Below, one piece after another: positions 1 to 11,986 of a stretch of 64,000 nt of DNA. The notes below the pieces were generated by a model. It had not been told where the DNA came from and searched no databases. It saw nothing but the letters and a program-made list of their open reading frames with translations. The stretch comes from Ilyonectria destructans (taxonomy: Eukaryota; Ascomycota; Sordariomycetes; Hypocreales; Nectriaceae): assembly GCA_020740775.1 (NCBI GenBank), contig JAHEWK010000010.1:496001-560000 (forward strand), given 5' to 3'. A program made the position numbers and the translations under genes. The number at the start of each line of letters is the position of its first letter. Within the stretch, counting starts at the first letter, position 1.

Positions 1-3000
1 CCTTGGAAGCTCCAGCTTAGCCCGACGACGCTGTAAAGGCCTTGCCCATTTATCTACCTGGGATACCCTCCATGCGACAACTGCACTCGGACAGGCATCG
101 TCAACAGGGAAGACGAATCGCAACGTCTTGCGTCCTGTCCTCCTTGCGCTGGATGCTTCGGCAACGATCGGCAATGAGAACTCGATCGGGAGAAAAAGCT
201 ACGCAGGCAAGCAACACCCTGCAACCGGAACCCGGTGAAGAGAAGTCCTCGTTTTGTTGGGTACTGCCGGTTCATTATCGCAACAAGTCGTGAAGGGTGA
301 GTCCGTCCACATGGCAGCACTATTTCGCAATTCGAATAGAGAAATGAGACACATTGGCCTAGCCAAAGTAAGGCTCAGTCGGAGAGGCCTAAGAGACGAG
401 GGTCGTTGTTTAAGCTTTCCACCGTTGAAACATGCCCGCCCAGAAACTGAAATCTCACCGCAAATCACCAAGCGAGTGCCACACAAATCGCCGCCAGCCC
501 AGGGTCCCGACGCCCTCAGAAAGCAGGACAATTACAACAACGCCCCCCCAGCGCCAGGGGAGCTGAGGCAGACCTAGGCTTGGAGGGCCGCAGCCGCAGG
601 GGAGGGAGCGGAGAGAAAAAAGAAAGAAAGAAAGTCAGACAGCATGAGCGGCAGGGTAATTTATTGGTACACCCAGTAATCCAGAACCTTTCCTCTGTCC
701 TTGGTGGTGGCGGAGGTCCACCTTGTCCCGTGATCCATTCTGGATTTGCTTGGAGGCAACAGCAGACATGGGATCGAGGAGCCTCTAATCGTCCCCTGGG
801 CTGTGTCCCCCAATCTAGCAGCAAGCCCACGCTCTTTCCCCCTGGCAAACTTTCCTCTGTCCTCTTGCACCTTTCACGTTGCTTTGTTTCACCCTGCTTG
901 TCATTTGTCTGGGCCCCGTGTTGGCCTGCCATGGACGGGGGCTGCAATAGTACGGGACAGAGAAGGTACTTTACAGGGCAGATAACCTTGCATCCTGACA
1001 ACCTGCATCCATGTTGAAGGGTAAGACAAGGGAGCGTGCAGATGCAATCCGCTCGCCGACATTCAGAAATGCGATTCGAGGGAACAGGGCGGGGGTGAAG
1101 GAGGTGTGGGCTTGGTGGTTTGGGTATCTCCGGGGTTGCCCAACCCCTAAGGGCAAATCCCGAGTCCTCGTGGACTAGGCCGGGATCTTTCACGATGACG
1201 GGAGCAGCGGCGACAACCAAATAACACTAGTTCTCCAGGCGGCTCTCCATCTGCAATCCGCATCGATTGCTTGTCAGATAATACTCCGACTTTCTCGGAC
1301 AGCCCACAGCGGCAAACTCGCACAGACCCGGCCAGCGGATCCAGGAACCTTTTATCAATCGGATCCTGATGATGTGAGACGGAAGTGCCAGCCAAGCGCA
1401 GACGAGGCGAGACAAGACCAGGTACGGTGGGCGCTGAACTGGACGGATGAACCAACCTACCTACCAACCAACCGACCACCGTGCTTTGGGCTGCCATCAG
1501 TACTTACTAATTAGCTGGTGACGGAGGCCAGCACAGCACTTGCAAGCTGGGTGGCTATCCCTGATGCATCGACATGGCCTAGCAGGGGACCGAGGCCTTG
1601 CCTCGATGCGATGAAGACAGGATGGACTGGATCTCGCGTCGCGGGCGGACTCCGCTTCTATCGCCATCACCAGCATCCCTGGTCTAAAAACTGCCCCAGC
1701 CTCCTCCAGGCTAAGTCCTCGTGACCCTGTGCAGTCTCTTATTAGGTAGACAGGGCACGTATGCGCACCGCGCACACGCTTTCACAGGGCGGCTGACAAC
1801 AACGACCACCCAAAGCAATGTCTCACAGCATCCCGTCAACCCGCCGCCACAGAGTGACATGGATATGCCGTGTACGCGCTGCTGAACTTTCTCCTCGAGG
1901 CTCGAGGCTCAGCTTGTAATTCTGCAGTGTAATCTACCACATGCCTCCCATCTGGTGGCGTTACTCATCGCTTGACATGCCCTTTGCTAGGCGCTCTCTT
2001 TTCCTGAGGAGCATTACGGGCCCGCTTACGACGCTGCAACGCAACGCAACGCAACGCAGACTGCGTGTTTGCGCAGCACTTGAGAGGGGATGGTTCACAC
2101 CCGCAGTGAGAAACAATCATCATCGCGTAAGAATAGTACGATTCGCAGCTGAGCGGGTGGCTGTAAGGGGGAGAGAAAAACAATGTCCTGCCGCTTGGTG
2201 CATTCCCTGGCTTGTGATAGCCGCAACATGGTCCCTCGCAACGCATTTACACCGGTTTGTCTCCTAACATTGCTTATGGCCACGATGCAGTCCTTACCCA
2301 GATAAGAATCTCGTTCACACCACCTCAACAGTCTGTCTACCTTATCTTGTCAGAACGAGTCTTTGTACACCCCAGCATAGCGGAGACAATGCAATGGCCT
2401 GTTATTCATACTTCCAAAGCCCTTTTCGATGCCCGGGAATCATGGTGGTTTGGACAGAGCGAACCGACAAAGTTCATGGTGGAGCGTATGGGGAAATCAG
2501 GGACGCTTTGCATCTCAACTATATCTGGATGGCTACGTGCCACGGGAAGCTCTGCAGCGCCAGACCTTGGGGGGGGGGGCTCGATCAGGCGGTTGAAAAT
2601 CATCAACGTCGCATTGAAGAAGGGACGTCCATATCGTGACTGGTACCCATAGCACATGTTTATCGACTCCCTTGCTCGATGCTGCCGACCTTGCAGCAAG
2701 GCTACCAAAGTGCTACCCCAGGGCGTTTACAGCAGCTTCTGAAGGTCCTGTCACCCCCAACGACTAAAATCCAGGACGATGATCGACCTCGAGATGGGGA
2801 TGTTGTCACCAAGCCACTGATACCGTCGCATTCGGGCTACGGCTCTAGCGTTCGTGACACAAAGGGGGCCAATCATGACGTAGCTGCCTTGTTGTTGTTC
2901 AATTTTCCATGTGAATAACAAGCAGTTTGTCACTGATCCGTCTTAGAGCTGATATCCGTGGTCCCAAGGCGTTCGTTTCTAAACGTGGCTTGATACCACT

Positions 3001-4221
3001 GGTGAGGTCAATTGTTGAATTGCGTCAGCCCGAATCGAGTCCGCAAGCGAATGCACATGGCTACGTTTGAGATGACGGCGAGAGTGACGAGAGAGGTGGC
3101 ATGGCCGATCAGTGATGATCCGAGGATTGTGAGGACTGACCTGGAGTCTAGACCTCGCCTTGAGTTTACGCCAACCAGCCGTTTATCGTGGCTCAATGCA
3201 ACCCCCTGTGCAAATGATGCGCAGCATGGTCAATTTCGAATATTCTTTCTGACTCTGCTCTTATCTCCGACCCTTCTTCTAGTAGGTCGCACTGCCGTTC
3301 TCTGCAAGTCAGTTCTGCGCTGTTTTGAGGCTTGCACACTTACATGGAATGAAACCAACCAGCCACTACACACGCGATCGGACACCTTATCACCACCACA
3401 TGACAACAACAGCACGCAATCATCCGTGTCTCACCATGACACGAAAACGGCGGCATGGACGACATTGCAAATACTCTCGAGTCTCGACCCCTCTCGATGA
3501 CCAGTTTCTTCCCCTCCCGATCCCCTGTTGCACCGGTGAGACCAGCCCCTGTCGGACTGTTACCACACGCTTCGGCGCTCTTAACATGGTCAACACTATA
3601 GCCTGAGCTAATACCCGTCATACTGCTGTCATAGGCCAACCTCCCCTCACACCTGCGATCTTACGTCCGTCTGCAGAGGTAGTTACACGACACGATACAG
3701 TCGCCTCATTTGCCTCCATCGCGTCCTCTTGTCTCTCATCTTCTCACCTGCTCTGTAACCCCGATCTAGCCCCCTCCGACGTCTTGCATCTCATCCACTC
3801 CCAGCATTGTCAACCAATTGAGTCTTGCCTCAACGCGTGTGTAGCATGACAAGCTCACGGTTTCTCATTTCCAAAAGGTCTCCAGTGTCATTGGGCTCCC
3901 TCGCCTTACGCATCTCCTGCTACCCTTGTCCTCGTCGTTGACAGGGATCCTGTAATAGAAAGAGCCCACACGCCTCGGAGAATATTTCTCCTGCAAGTCC
4001 TCTTCTCTCTCGATAACAGTACTAAAAAAGTTTTGACATTTGACTCGGATTTGAAGGACCCTCTCCTACTCCACATGCAATGGCGCCCTATCTCGTTTGG
4101 AAATTCACAAGCTTGGACAGATCGCCTGTGCCGCTGGAAGTGTGGAAGCGCGGAAGCGCGGAAGCTTGCAATCTTCTTTCGCTTCGGGCGAATGTAAATG
4201 GATACCTCGAAATGCGGCCGC
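1..4221. other. Gene-poor left arm, no supported gene
   Basis: About 4.2 kb without a recognisable protein. Open frames on both strands here (the longest about 234 codons on the minus strand near 516-1220) have erratic codon use, many Cys/Pro/Arg runs and no family resemblance. A run of 11 G lies at 2569-2579. From about 3640 to 3830 the plus strand becomes CT-rich and carries a CCAAT core near 3812, which looks like a fungal promoter reading rightwards; an ATG follows at 3847 but opens only 31 codons. The region may hold regulatory DNA or a noncoding transcript, but nothing in the sequence proves either. Confidence 0.5.
2036..2055. repeat. (GCAAC)4 pentanucleotide repeat
   Basis: Four perfect tandem copies of GCAAC in noncoding DNA. 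Short microsatellite with no visible role. Confidence 0.9.
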
Positions 4222-4371
4222 ATGTCTTTCTACGCGTCTAGGTTCACCTTTCAGCACGAGCCCCGTCTGAAACTGAGGTCCATCAACATGATTCCCAACA
4301 AGATATCCTGGTTGAGCCTCATCTTCCGGAGCAAGGGTATCCGGCACGACATCATGCCACGCCGGAATTAA
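4222..4371 (+). CDS. Possible 49-aa basic small protein
   Basis: An uninterrupted ATG-to-TAA frame of 49 codons. The product is strongly basic and begins MSFYASRFTF, reminiscent of a mitochondrial presequence, then continues with RLKLRSINMIPNKISW and a C-terminal IRHDIMPRRN. Roughly three quarters of its third codon positions are G or C, as in real genes of this window and unlike most of the flanking DNA. It lies just downstream of a CT-rich, promoter-like stretch (3640-3830) and 248 bp from the separase stop, in convergent orientation. I do not recognise the family. It could be the last exon of a spliced gene starting further left, a relic, or chance. No function is assigned. Confidence 0.3.
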   Translation: MSFYASRFTFQHEPRLKLRSINMIPNKISWLSLIFRSKGIRHDIMPRRN

Positions 4372-4619
4372 CCGCCTTCAAGACTACCCTACCCGTCTCT
4401 GTTTCGAACCCATTTGTTTCGTATTCGTAGACGCTGGTGCACTTTGGTACTCAAAAGACGTGTCATTCAGAAAAAATCAATTCATCAAGAGGCTAGCCAA
4501 TGGCCCCAAATGTCCAACGCATCGCAATGCAATGCCAGTATGCTATGTCGGGTCTATGCTATGCTGTGCCGTATGAAAACCCCTGGACATAACGCGTCGC
4601 TTTATACACGTTCGCGTCT

Positions 4620-7600
4620 TCACTCGCCTCCCCTGTTGATATATACTGGGATGCCGTACAGCACCACGGCCGCCGCGTTCAGATACTTGAAGCGGCAGGC
4701 CGCTCTTGCACGCGCAACCGCCTCTACCAGTGAAACATCGCGCGTAAACTCGTCCTCATCGTCGTCGGACTCGTCATCTGAAGAGGCCGTAGCCTTTCCT
4801 TTGCCGCGCTTCTCCTCCTGGAACGTCCCCTTGGGAACCAATCCCCATTCCTCAAACGACCGTCCCGCGAGCCGATCGATATCGCGGTCCGTTACATCCC
4901 AAAGCGTGCCCACCACAGCCGGGCATCCAGCCATCATGTAATTCCACACGGGGCCGTAGCACTCGAACTCTCCCGCCTCCGTGAGCGATGCCGAGCTACA
5001 GCCCATCAAAAAAGTCGCGGGCTTGCACTTCTCAAGACGCCGAACGGTCCTGGCACGGACATATTGCGCTCCACTACCGTGGCCGAAGTATAGAAGGATG
5101 TCGGAACTTGACAGAGCCTGCTCAAACTCGGCTTCCTCGGGGGCCCGATTGACGATTCCCTTCCAGGAGGGCAGGGCTTTCAGTGAGGCCTGGAAAGTCA
5201 CTTGCGTGTTCTTCAGATCTGTTGAAGGGTTGAGGATATAAGTGCCACGGTCAGCAGAGACGTAGTGTCCCTCTGGCAAATCCCTAGCATCGTCTTCCGT
5301 AGCAGTCTTCGCAGGCTGAGACTCGAGGATGAGCTGCCTCAAGCAAGCCAAGGATGGTACACGCGAGACCGCGAGACCTTCCATACAAGGCATCGATTCC
5401 CAGGGGAAGGCATGGAGCGCCTTGTCCAGGACAAGAACGGTATGCGCATCATCCATCCGCACCGCACCGCTCTTGGTAGCAGCATAGTAACCTCGCAGGG
5501 CGTCGTATGTCTCTACCACCATGGCGTCGAAATCGATCTCATCGTAGGCGTTGCGCTCTCCGTGGAACTGGAGAATGTCGACCACAAAGTAGAGCAGATC
5601 GTTAAGGGCCTCGTCGAAGTCAACATCAGGGTCGGTAGGGTCGCCCAAGCCGATGAACAGGTCTAAAATTCGAGGATCAAGAGAGACTTTCGGTGCCTTG
5701 GTCGTCTTCTTTCCACGAATCCTGTTTCGAGACGGCAGACTGCTGTCGAGGATTTGCTGGAAGCTCTTCTGGAATCGCGCGAGCAAGTCGGGCCGTCGTT
5801 CATGCTGAGAAAAGATTCCTTTGAAGCCACCCAACCATGTCGTCTCAATGCTGCTCAGAAGATCCTGTAGTCGGGAATCCAGGGCCTCGCGCTCTGCCCA
5901 CCAAGCGCTCCTCGCGCCCTTGGCAGTGAAGTCCCGACTAGCAGAGTGGCTGCTCTCGTTGGCGAGTTGAATAATCTCCAGCATCTCTTCACGGCCCTGC
6001 TCAAAGTTAAACACCTCCGAGTCAGCGTCCCGGGAGTTTGCTCTCTCAAGGGGTAGTCGGAGGATGAAAGGACTATGGCCAGCCTGGAATTTCGTAATAC
6101 ACAGGTCATGGCGATTGTCGCTGAGAGAGACGGAGATGACACTCCAGTTGTGGGGGACAAGTTCCACGTAGTTCTTTTGGAACTTGGCCATTTCCGTCGT
6201 GAGCCCAAGGCTCGCCCGTCTCGAGGACTGAGGCAGCTCACGCGCCTTCGTCTGGGTTTGGGCACCATCCCTGAGGAGTGTGCTTTGTTCTCGCCTCCAT
6301 GTAACATTTCGAGCCAGGTCCACGGAGAAAGTCGCAAACCCAGAACCGGCAAGGACCTTGGACTGGGTGGTTGAAGTGGCGGAAAGCAGAATAACCGTGT
6401 TCTGTAGCAATGCGGAGATTCGATGAACCATAGTGCTGCTTGCAGTTGATAGAGTCGAGGCATGAGCCTCAAGAAGAAGTTCCTGGGCCTGCCTCAGCGC
6501 ATCTGCAAACGCAGGCACACCACGTTCCTTGGAGCCCTTCCGGTCTGCGCTTCCAGCTGCAGCTCGGCCCCTTCGAGGCGGAGTCTGGCTGAGAGACGCT
6601 CTTCCAGATCCCGACTTATCAGAGCTTGAAACAGCCGGAAACGAAATGGTTGAATCCTGAACGACAGAGAAGACCGGATCATGAATCATCTGCTCCGTGC
6701 TATGGCCGATAAGGGAGATCGCGGTAACAACCTGCTCTTGCGAGAGGGTGCCAAAGAGTTTAGGAAGCTCCTTTGCGTGCTCTAGAGTCGACAAAGCCGA
6801 TGTCCAATCCTTCTGGTTGATGAAGCTCAGAGCTCTGGAAAGAATGATGGAAGCCATCAACGATGCTTGGTACACATCCTTGGGCAGACTCAGGACCGCA
6901 TCTACTGATGGTTGCGTTTTCGCCGCCGTTACTCGCTTTCGAGTTCGCGGAGCAGGAGTAGGAGCAGCTTTGGCCCGAGTCGTCCTGGTAGTCCGTGTTG
7001 TCTTGGCTGCGGCGGTGGTTCGTCCCTTGACAATGGTGGTCGTGGGCTTCTCGATGCCTTCTAATCCGTTTGGGAGCTTGCCCTGGCCTCCAAGGCGCTG
7101 GGTAGTTTCCTCGGCTAGCTTGAGCATACTGGCTGCCTTTTCCTCGTCACCGATATCTCGGTAAAGGTCACTGAGTTGGCACGCGAGTTGAATGCGAGAA
7201 ACACAGATATCTTCCGGCATCTGGTCACCCGCCTCGTTGCCGAAATCCAAAGCCTTCTCGAGTTTCCCGGCACGGTGGTAGATTGAACCGGTCCAAGCAA
7301 GCACCTGCGCCCTATACAGAGGTGAGCCTGTACTTTCGGCGATCTTTTGAGCAGACTCTGCATAGTAAATTGTCTCCTGGAACATGCCGAGATGCGCATA
7401 TACCGAGGAGATATGCAGAAGACCACGCAGCAACGGGAAAGCAAGGGCCCAGAATCGCGGTCCGATGACCTGACCCAGGCTTGTTGCCTTGACACTATCA
7501 ATGCTGCTTGTAGATGTGTTCAATTCGCTGGGGGTACCTTCCCGAGATTGTGACATCTCGAACTTGGACCAGTCGTGAGAAAGGACCCTAACACTGGACT

Positions 7601-10600
7601 TTATGCAAGACAGGGCATCTTGAACCCTTCCTTGTTTAAGTGCCAGAGTAGAGTCGAGGAATGAAGCTAGAGCAAGAGCTAGATTAGCCTGCGACTTGGA
7701 CAATGCCCAAGACGAGGTCGGTCCATTGTAAATTTCTTTAGCGAATGCCAAGGAGGAATTACTAAATGCTGTCAGCTTAGTCTTTGTTTTGAGGATATCG
7801 AGTAGACATACGCTTCATCGATGCTGCCGATACCAGCGTAATATTCCGCCTGGGACAGGTGAAATGCGGCAACAATCCCACGAGAAGGCCCTTCGGCTTG
7901 CTCCAGAAGCTCCTTGGTCACCTCCAATGTTCTCTTTGCCTCCGAGTAGTGTCCGATGTTCAGATGCTGCGATGCCAGCAGGGTGTGATTAAGAATTACG
8001 TTATTATACGTCGGCTCCGCCAACACCTTCGAAATAGTTGTCGAAAGTTCGAGGATTGAGAGATGCAGGGTGTTCTCACCCCGAAGGCTCGCAAATTGAC
8101 TGGCAGACTGCAGGTGGGCGAGCAGGCTGTCAGGGTTGTCGATCTTCTCGTGCAAGTCGTCTCGACTGTGGCAGGTTTCGGTCATTGATCTCCAGGCGGC
8201 AATGGCGTTCTTCATAGCGGCTGCTGGGAACGGCGCTCTACTCACGGCCATGGCCGAAACTGAACCGTGATATGCCTGTAAATGCGGAACGTAACGAGCC
8301 AGAGCAGCGTCCTCTCCAGTTGACTTGCCCTCAGATTTCAGCATAGCCTCGTCAGCTAAGGCTCCAATTTCCTCCATCTCACTCTCTTCGCCAAGGTTCT
8401 GGAAGAGAAGGTTAAGCAAGACACGGAGTCGTCGGATTGGGAACCGGTCAAGAGTGTAAAGCCGCAGAAGTGCTCCCACACATGGGTCATGAATTTTGAG
8501 GGGCTTGCCCTGAGCAGATGTGCCATTCGAAATCTCCATGAGATGCTCAAGCACAGCAGCGCGCTCGGCCTCGGGCAAGAAAAATGCCCAGTCATTCCAA
8601 GAGTGGTCCAACTTTGCAATCGAGAGCAGAGTCCGTGAGAGAGTCTCGGCCTTCTCATCAACACTCCAAGCTACGCTAGGTGCTTGGGACGCCATAGCAG
8701 CTGTCACCTTGAGCAAAGCCCCCTCCTCGATCATGTTCGTGCAAATCGAGCGCAACGTACGGACCGCGTCGTTTCCTCTACCAGCTCCTTTGCAGAGATC
8801 GGCAAAGAGTTCTAGTTTGATGGATAGCTGGGCCTTTTCCTGCTGAGCTGGTGGTCGATCCTTGACCAGCTCAATAGACCGACTGAGAGTTTGTAAAATC
8901 TGTTTGCCGATGTCCTTTGATTTTCCAGTGATTTGCCTTAGCTGTGTGAATTTTGAAAAGTAAAGACTGGACATTTTGACGTAGTAGCTCCCAAGCTGGT
9001 CGGCGCGCGGTGCGGACAACATTGGGTCCGCAACAGACTCCAGCAGCCTGGCGCAGTCTTGCAATATATCGTCCAGGACTTGCCAAGTGATCGAGTCGGC
9101 TTGGATATCAGAATTGACAACCATTAGAGCTCCATCAAGGACTTGGCTGATGGTCTGCATGAGAACCTGCCGTCGCTGATCGAACTGGAGAAGCAGTTTT
9201 GTAGAGGAGTCTCTGGCTGGAGGAGCACCCAGCCACCGACGAGCGAATCGAGGATATCGAACGAGAAATGACTTGAGATGGCCAATGAGTGTCTTGGATG
9301 AAGAGTCGCTCGTGTTTTTCTCATTGATCTTGCTTACAAGAAGGCCGACGGCCGATCGTCGTGCAAGAGAGAGACTCTCCAGCAGCTCGTTAAGCTCCGA
9401 GACGCTCCCACTTAGACTGCCATCAAGACTCTCTACAATTTCGAGAACCAACTTGTCTGCATCGCGATCAAGCAAGGGTTTCTTCAAAGCGGCAGCGAGC
9501 AGGCGTGCAGAAATCGAGCAAACACGAACGAACGAGTCTTGTTCGGGATGCAGCAAGTCTTTGAGTTGCCTGAACCAGTGGTGCGCCTCTTCGTATTGTC
9601 GTTCAGTATGAGCGGCAACTCCCAAGAGCTGGTAGATAGTCGCAAGAGGCGAATCGGATGATTTCTTGGGCTGCGACTGCTGCGAGCGAACCAGCTCCAT
9701 CAAAGCATCGAAGGATGTACTGATCATAGTGAAGGTAGTGCCATCTCCGGTTGGCTGGCGTCTTGTGAATGCGCGAATGCATCGTGTAAAAGGTGAGAGG
9801 ACGTCGTCATCGACAACACCCCGGTGTCCTGCCAATTTCCACCATCGCAGCTGAGCCCTGAAGCATAGCACCTGGAGTTGAAAGGCCGAACTGGGAGAGG
9901 GACTAAGTCTCGATTCCGTCGCCACATGATCTTCCTTGCTCGAGACACTCGGTGCCAACGAGAGAAGAATTTGCGATAGAGAGGCGAGTTGTCGAGCAGC
10001 CTTTTGCCCCTCCTTGTCGTTTAGTCCGGCAAGTTTTTGCAAAAGATTGAGTGGTGAGGAGGGGTGCGATTCACGGAGAAAAGGTAGCGCGGCTTCGATT
10101 TGGGTGGGTTTCTTGGAGATGGCGATGAGGCGGACAACCTGGATCTGGCAGGTGGTGATAATGGGGAGGCTCTGATCCGGGATTGGCCCGTCGTAGTCGA
10201 GCAGCTCGGCGATCACTTGAGCTGCAGTTTGACTCTCGGCGGGTGCTGATTTCGCAGTCTTCGCCGCGTCCTTTGAGGTGGCAGCATCCAGCCTGCGCTT
10301 CAGTATCCTCAGCTCCTTGATCGCCTGCTCCTGAAGACCAAGAGCCAGTAGCTTCCCGACAAAGGCCGACATGCCATTCTCAAGCTGGAAGTCCGTCTGA
10401 TTCGCCTGTACGGGGCCTTTGATTGATCGAAGGCACGCAAAGGCAGTTCGCGCGCATTCGACTGTTGCCAGGCATCCTGTCGAATGCGCCGCAGGCTGGG
10501 TGGTCGTCGCTTTCGAGCCAATGTTTGGCGAAGTGGCGGTCCGGTTGAGTGTCCGGGGCTGTATCGGGGACAAAGGGGCGGAGAGTGACCTCCTCAGTGT

Positions 10601-10990
10601 CCGTTGGCCGGGGGCTTTTCGTAGGTCGTTGTGAGAAGGTTGCCGTTTGCTCGGGGTTTCTGGAGGCGGAGGCTTCGCGGCCTCAGTCAGGGACTTGATG
10701 GTGATGTTGATAACATGAGTCGCCAGCGCAGCCCGATCTTTAATGGCCATCTGGTCGGGTTGCGCGCTGGCAACTGCCTTTGCGGTGGTGGAACGGCCGG
10801 TGCCATTCTTCTTCGTCTTGGGGATTGTATTCGATCGCGCGGTTCGTGTAGTTGTTTGTGATGTTGTGGATGTCGTCTCGGCGTCCGGGAGCAGCAACTC
10901 CTTGACCGTCACGACGGTGGTGGGCGTGCATGTCGAAGTTGACGCGAGCGCGGCCTTGACCGCGTCGGCCTTTGCTTGAAGTGAAGCCAT
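4620..10990 (-). CDS. ESP1: Separase (Esp1/Cut1/BimB family)
   Basis: Cysteine protease (peptidase C50) that cleaves the cohesin kleisin at anaphase onset and is held inactive by securin until then. Two exons: 10990-7812 and 7761-4620, joined across a 50-bp intron (GTATGT donor, CTAAGCTGAC branch region, TTTAG acceptor) that preserves frame, giving about 2106 aa, close to Aspergillus BimB. The long N-terminal part is helical and repeat-like, as expected of the securin-binding superhelix. A basic Ala/Thr/Arg linker lies near residues 1300-1350. The C-terminal protease domain carries the catalytic dyad: His near 1954 in LLYFGHGSG and Cys near 1981 in FLMGCSSASL. An acidic Ser/Asp/Glu run follows about 55 residues from the end. 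The start is the first ATG of the frame and is head-to-head with the gene at 11290. Confidence 0.96.
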
Positions 10991-11289
10991 GTAGGTTATG
11001 TGCGTGGGCTCCTAATCATATCGTCGCAAGAACTCCAAAGCTCCTATCCAAGCGGAGACACAATATGATTTAGTGAACGAGAGTCTACAATTGAAGCAAT
11101 GATGATTAGTGCGTGAGTCCCCGGTTGGCGCATCGGGGCTAAACACCGGAGGTTGTCAGGGGCAACCGCCCGGTCCCGGATCAAATGGCCCGTGCTCTGA
11201 ACTTCTTCTGGAACAAAGTCTTGGAGCCGCGGGACTTCAAAGTAGCGATATATCTCTTGGAAATGCAGACGACGATACGCACTAGCAAA
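10991..11289. promoter_or_regulatory. Divergent promoter, separase / DUF5321-like gene
   Basis: The 299 bp between the two start codons must hold both promoters and 5' leaders. No TATA box or named operator stands out. The rightward frame contains two extra in-frame ATGs (11185, 11263), so the rightward leader may be shorter than drawn. Confidence 0.5.
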
Positions 11290-11950
11290 ATGTCATCAAT
11301 TCGACGACTCCTCACGCGGCCGGGCAGCTTGCCAGCTACTTCGCTCTCCACCACGGCATCCCATATCCTTCGTGCCAACACCCGATTCTCGAGTACTGTC
11401 CCGGCGACCGTTGTGGCGGGCACATTCTGGAGATCCCTAATACCGAAGCCGTTTCGCAAGGAGCACCGGGCAGCTAGCAAAAAGAAGGCAAGGCAATGGA
11501 ACCCTGCGACATTCTTCATCGCCATCTTTCTGCTCATCGGATCCATGTCGATCCAAATGATTACCCTACGTCATTCCTTCGACCGGTACATGCGACAGTC
11601 AGAGGCTCGGATCACGACCCTTCGGGAGGTCGTGGAGAAGATCCAGAGGGGTGAACCAGTGGATGTGGAGAAGACCTTGGGAACTGGAGATGCTAAGAAG
11701 GAGGCGGATTGGGAAGAGTGTATGTTCTTTGTGACACTGACATCCACGGGATGGGTTGCTGACGTTGCTGGTAGTGCTGAAAGCCATCGAGCGGGACGAA
11801 GCAACACGCAAGGCGCAGAGGCAAGAGAAGGCGAAGCAATCCGAACCAATCACGAAGGTGGAAGCTGTTGCCGAGATCGAAGAGCCAGCGTCCATCACCG
11901 AAGCTGCGCCGAGGAAAGCGAAGACTGGAAGCCTTGGAAATTTCTTCTAA
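11290..11950 (+). CDS. Small mitochondrial-type membrane protein (DUF5321-like)
   Basis: Two exons, 11290-11719 and 11775-11950, with a 55-bp intron (GTATGT donor, GCTGAC branch, GGTAG acceptor), giving 201 aa. The first ~60 residues are Arg/Ser/Thr-rich with no acidic residue (SSIRRLLTRPGSL), like a mitochondrial presequence. One hydrophobic segment follows (TFFIAIFLLIGSMSIQMI), then a coiled-coil-like charged stretch (REVVEKIQRGEPVDVEKTL) and a terminal SLGNFF. From memory this matches the fungal DUF5321 family, whose role is not established; it resembles small inner-membrane assembly factors in layout only. In-frame ATGs at 11185 and 11263 would lengthen the N terminus; 11290 was chosen because the presequence-like segment starts there. 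It converges on the sirtuin gene, 36 bp away. Confidence 0.78.
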
Positions 11951-11986
11951 ATGATTCTATCTTTCTAATTGGCTTTGCACATGTAT

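Noticed and set aside
516..1220. 234-codon minus-strand open frame
   Set aside because: Cys/Pro/Arg-rich, low-complexity, no family resemblance, first codon choice arbitrary; looks like a chance frame in GC-rich DNA.
4080..4239. Plus-strand frame starting MAPYLVWKF upstream of the small ORF
   Set aside because: Ends in a stop before 4242; a GTAAAT...TCTAG intron would join it to a frame different from the gene-like one, so no consistent model could be built.
11100..11180. GC-rich stretch that could fold like a structured RNA
   Set aside because: Local inverted repeats (CCCCGGTT...CACCGG) are short and do not match any tRNA, snRNA or snoRNA boxes.
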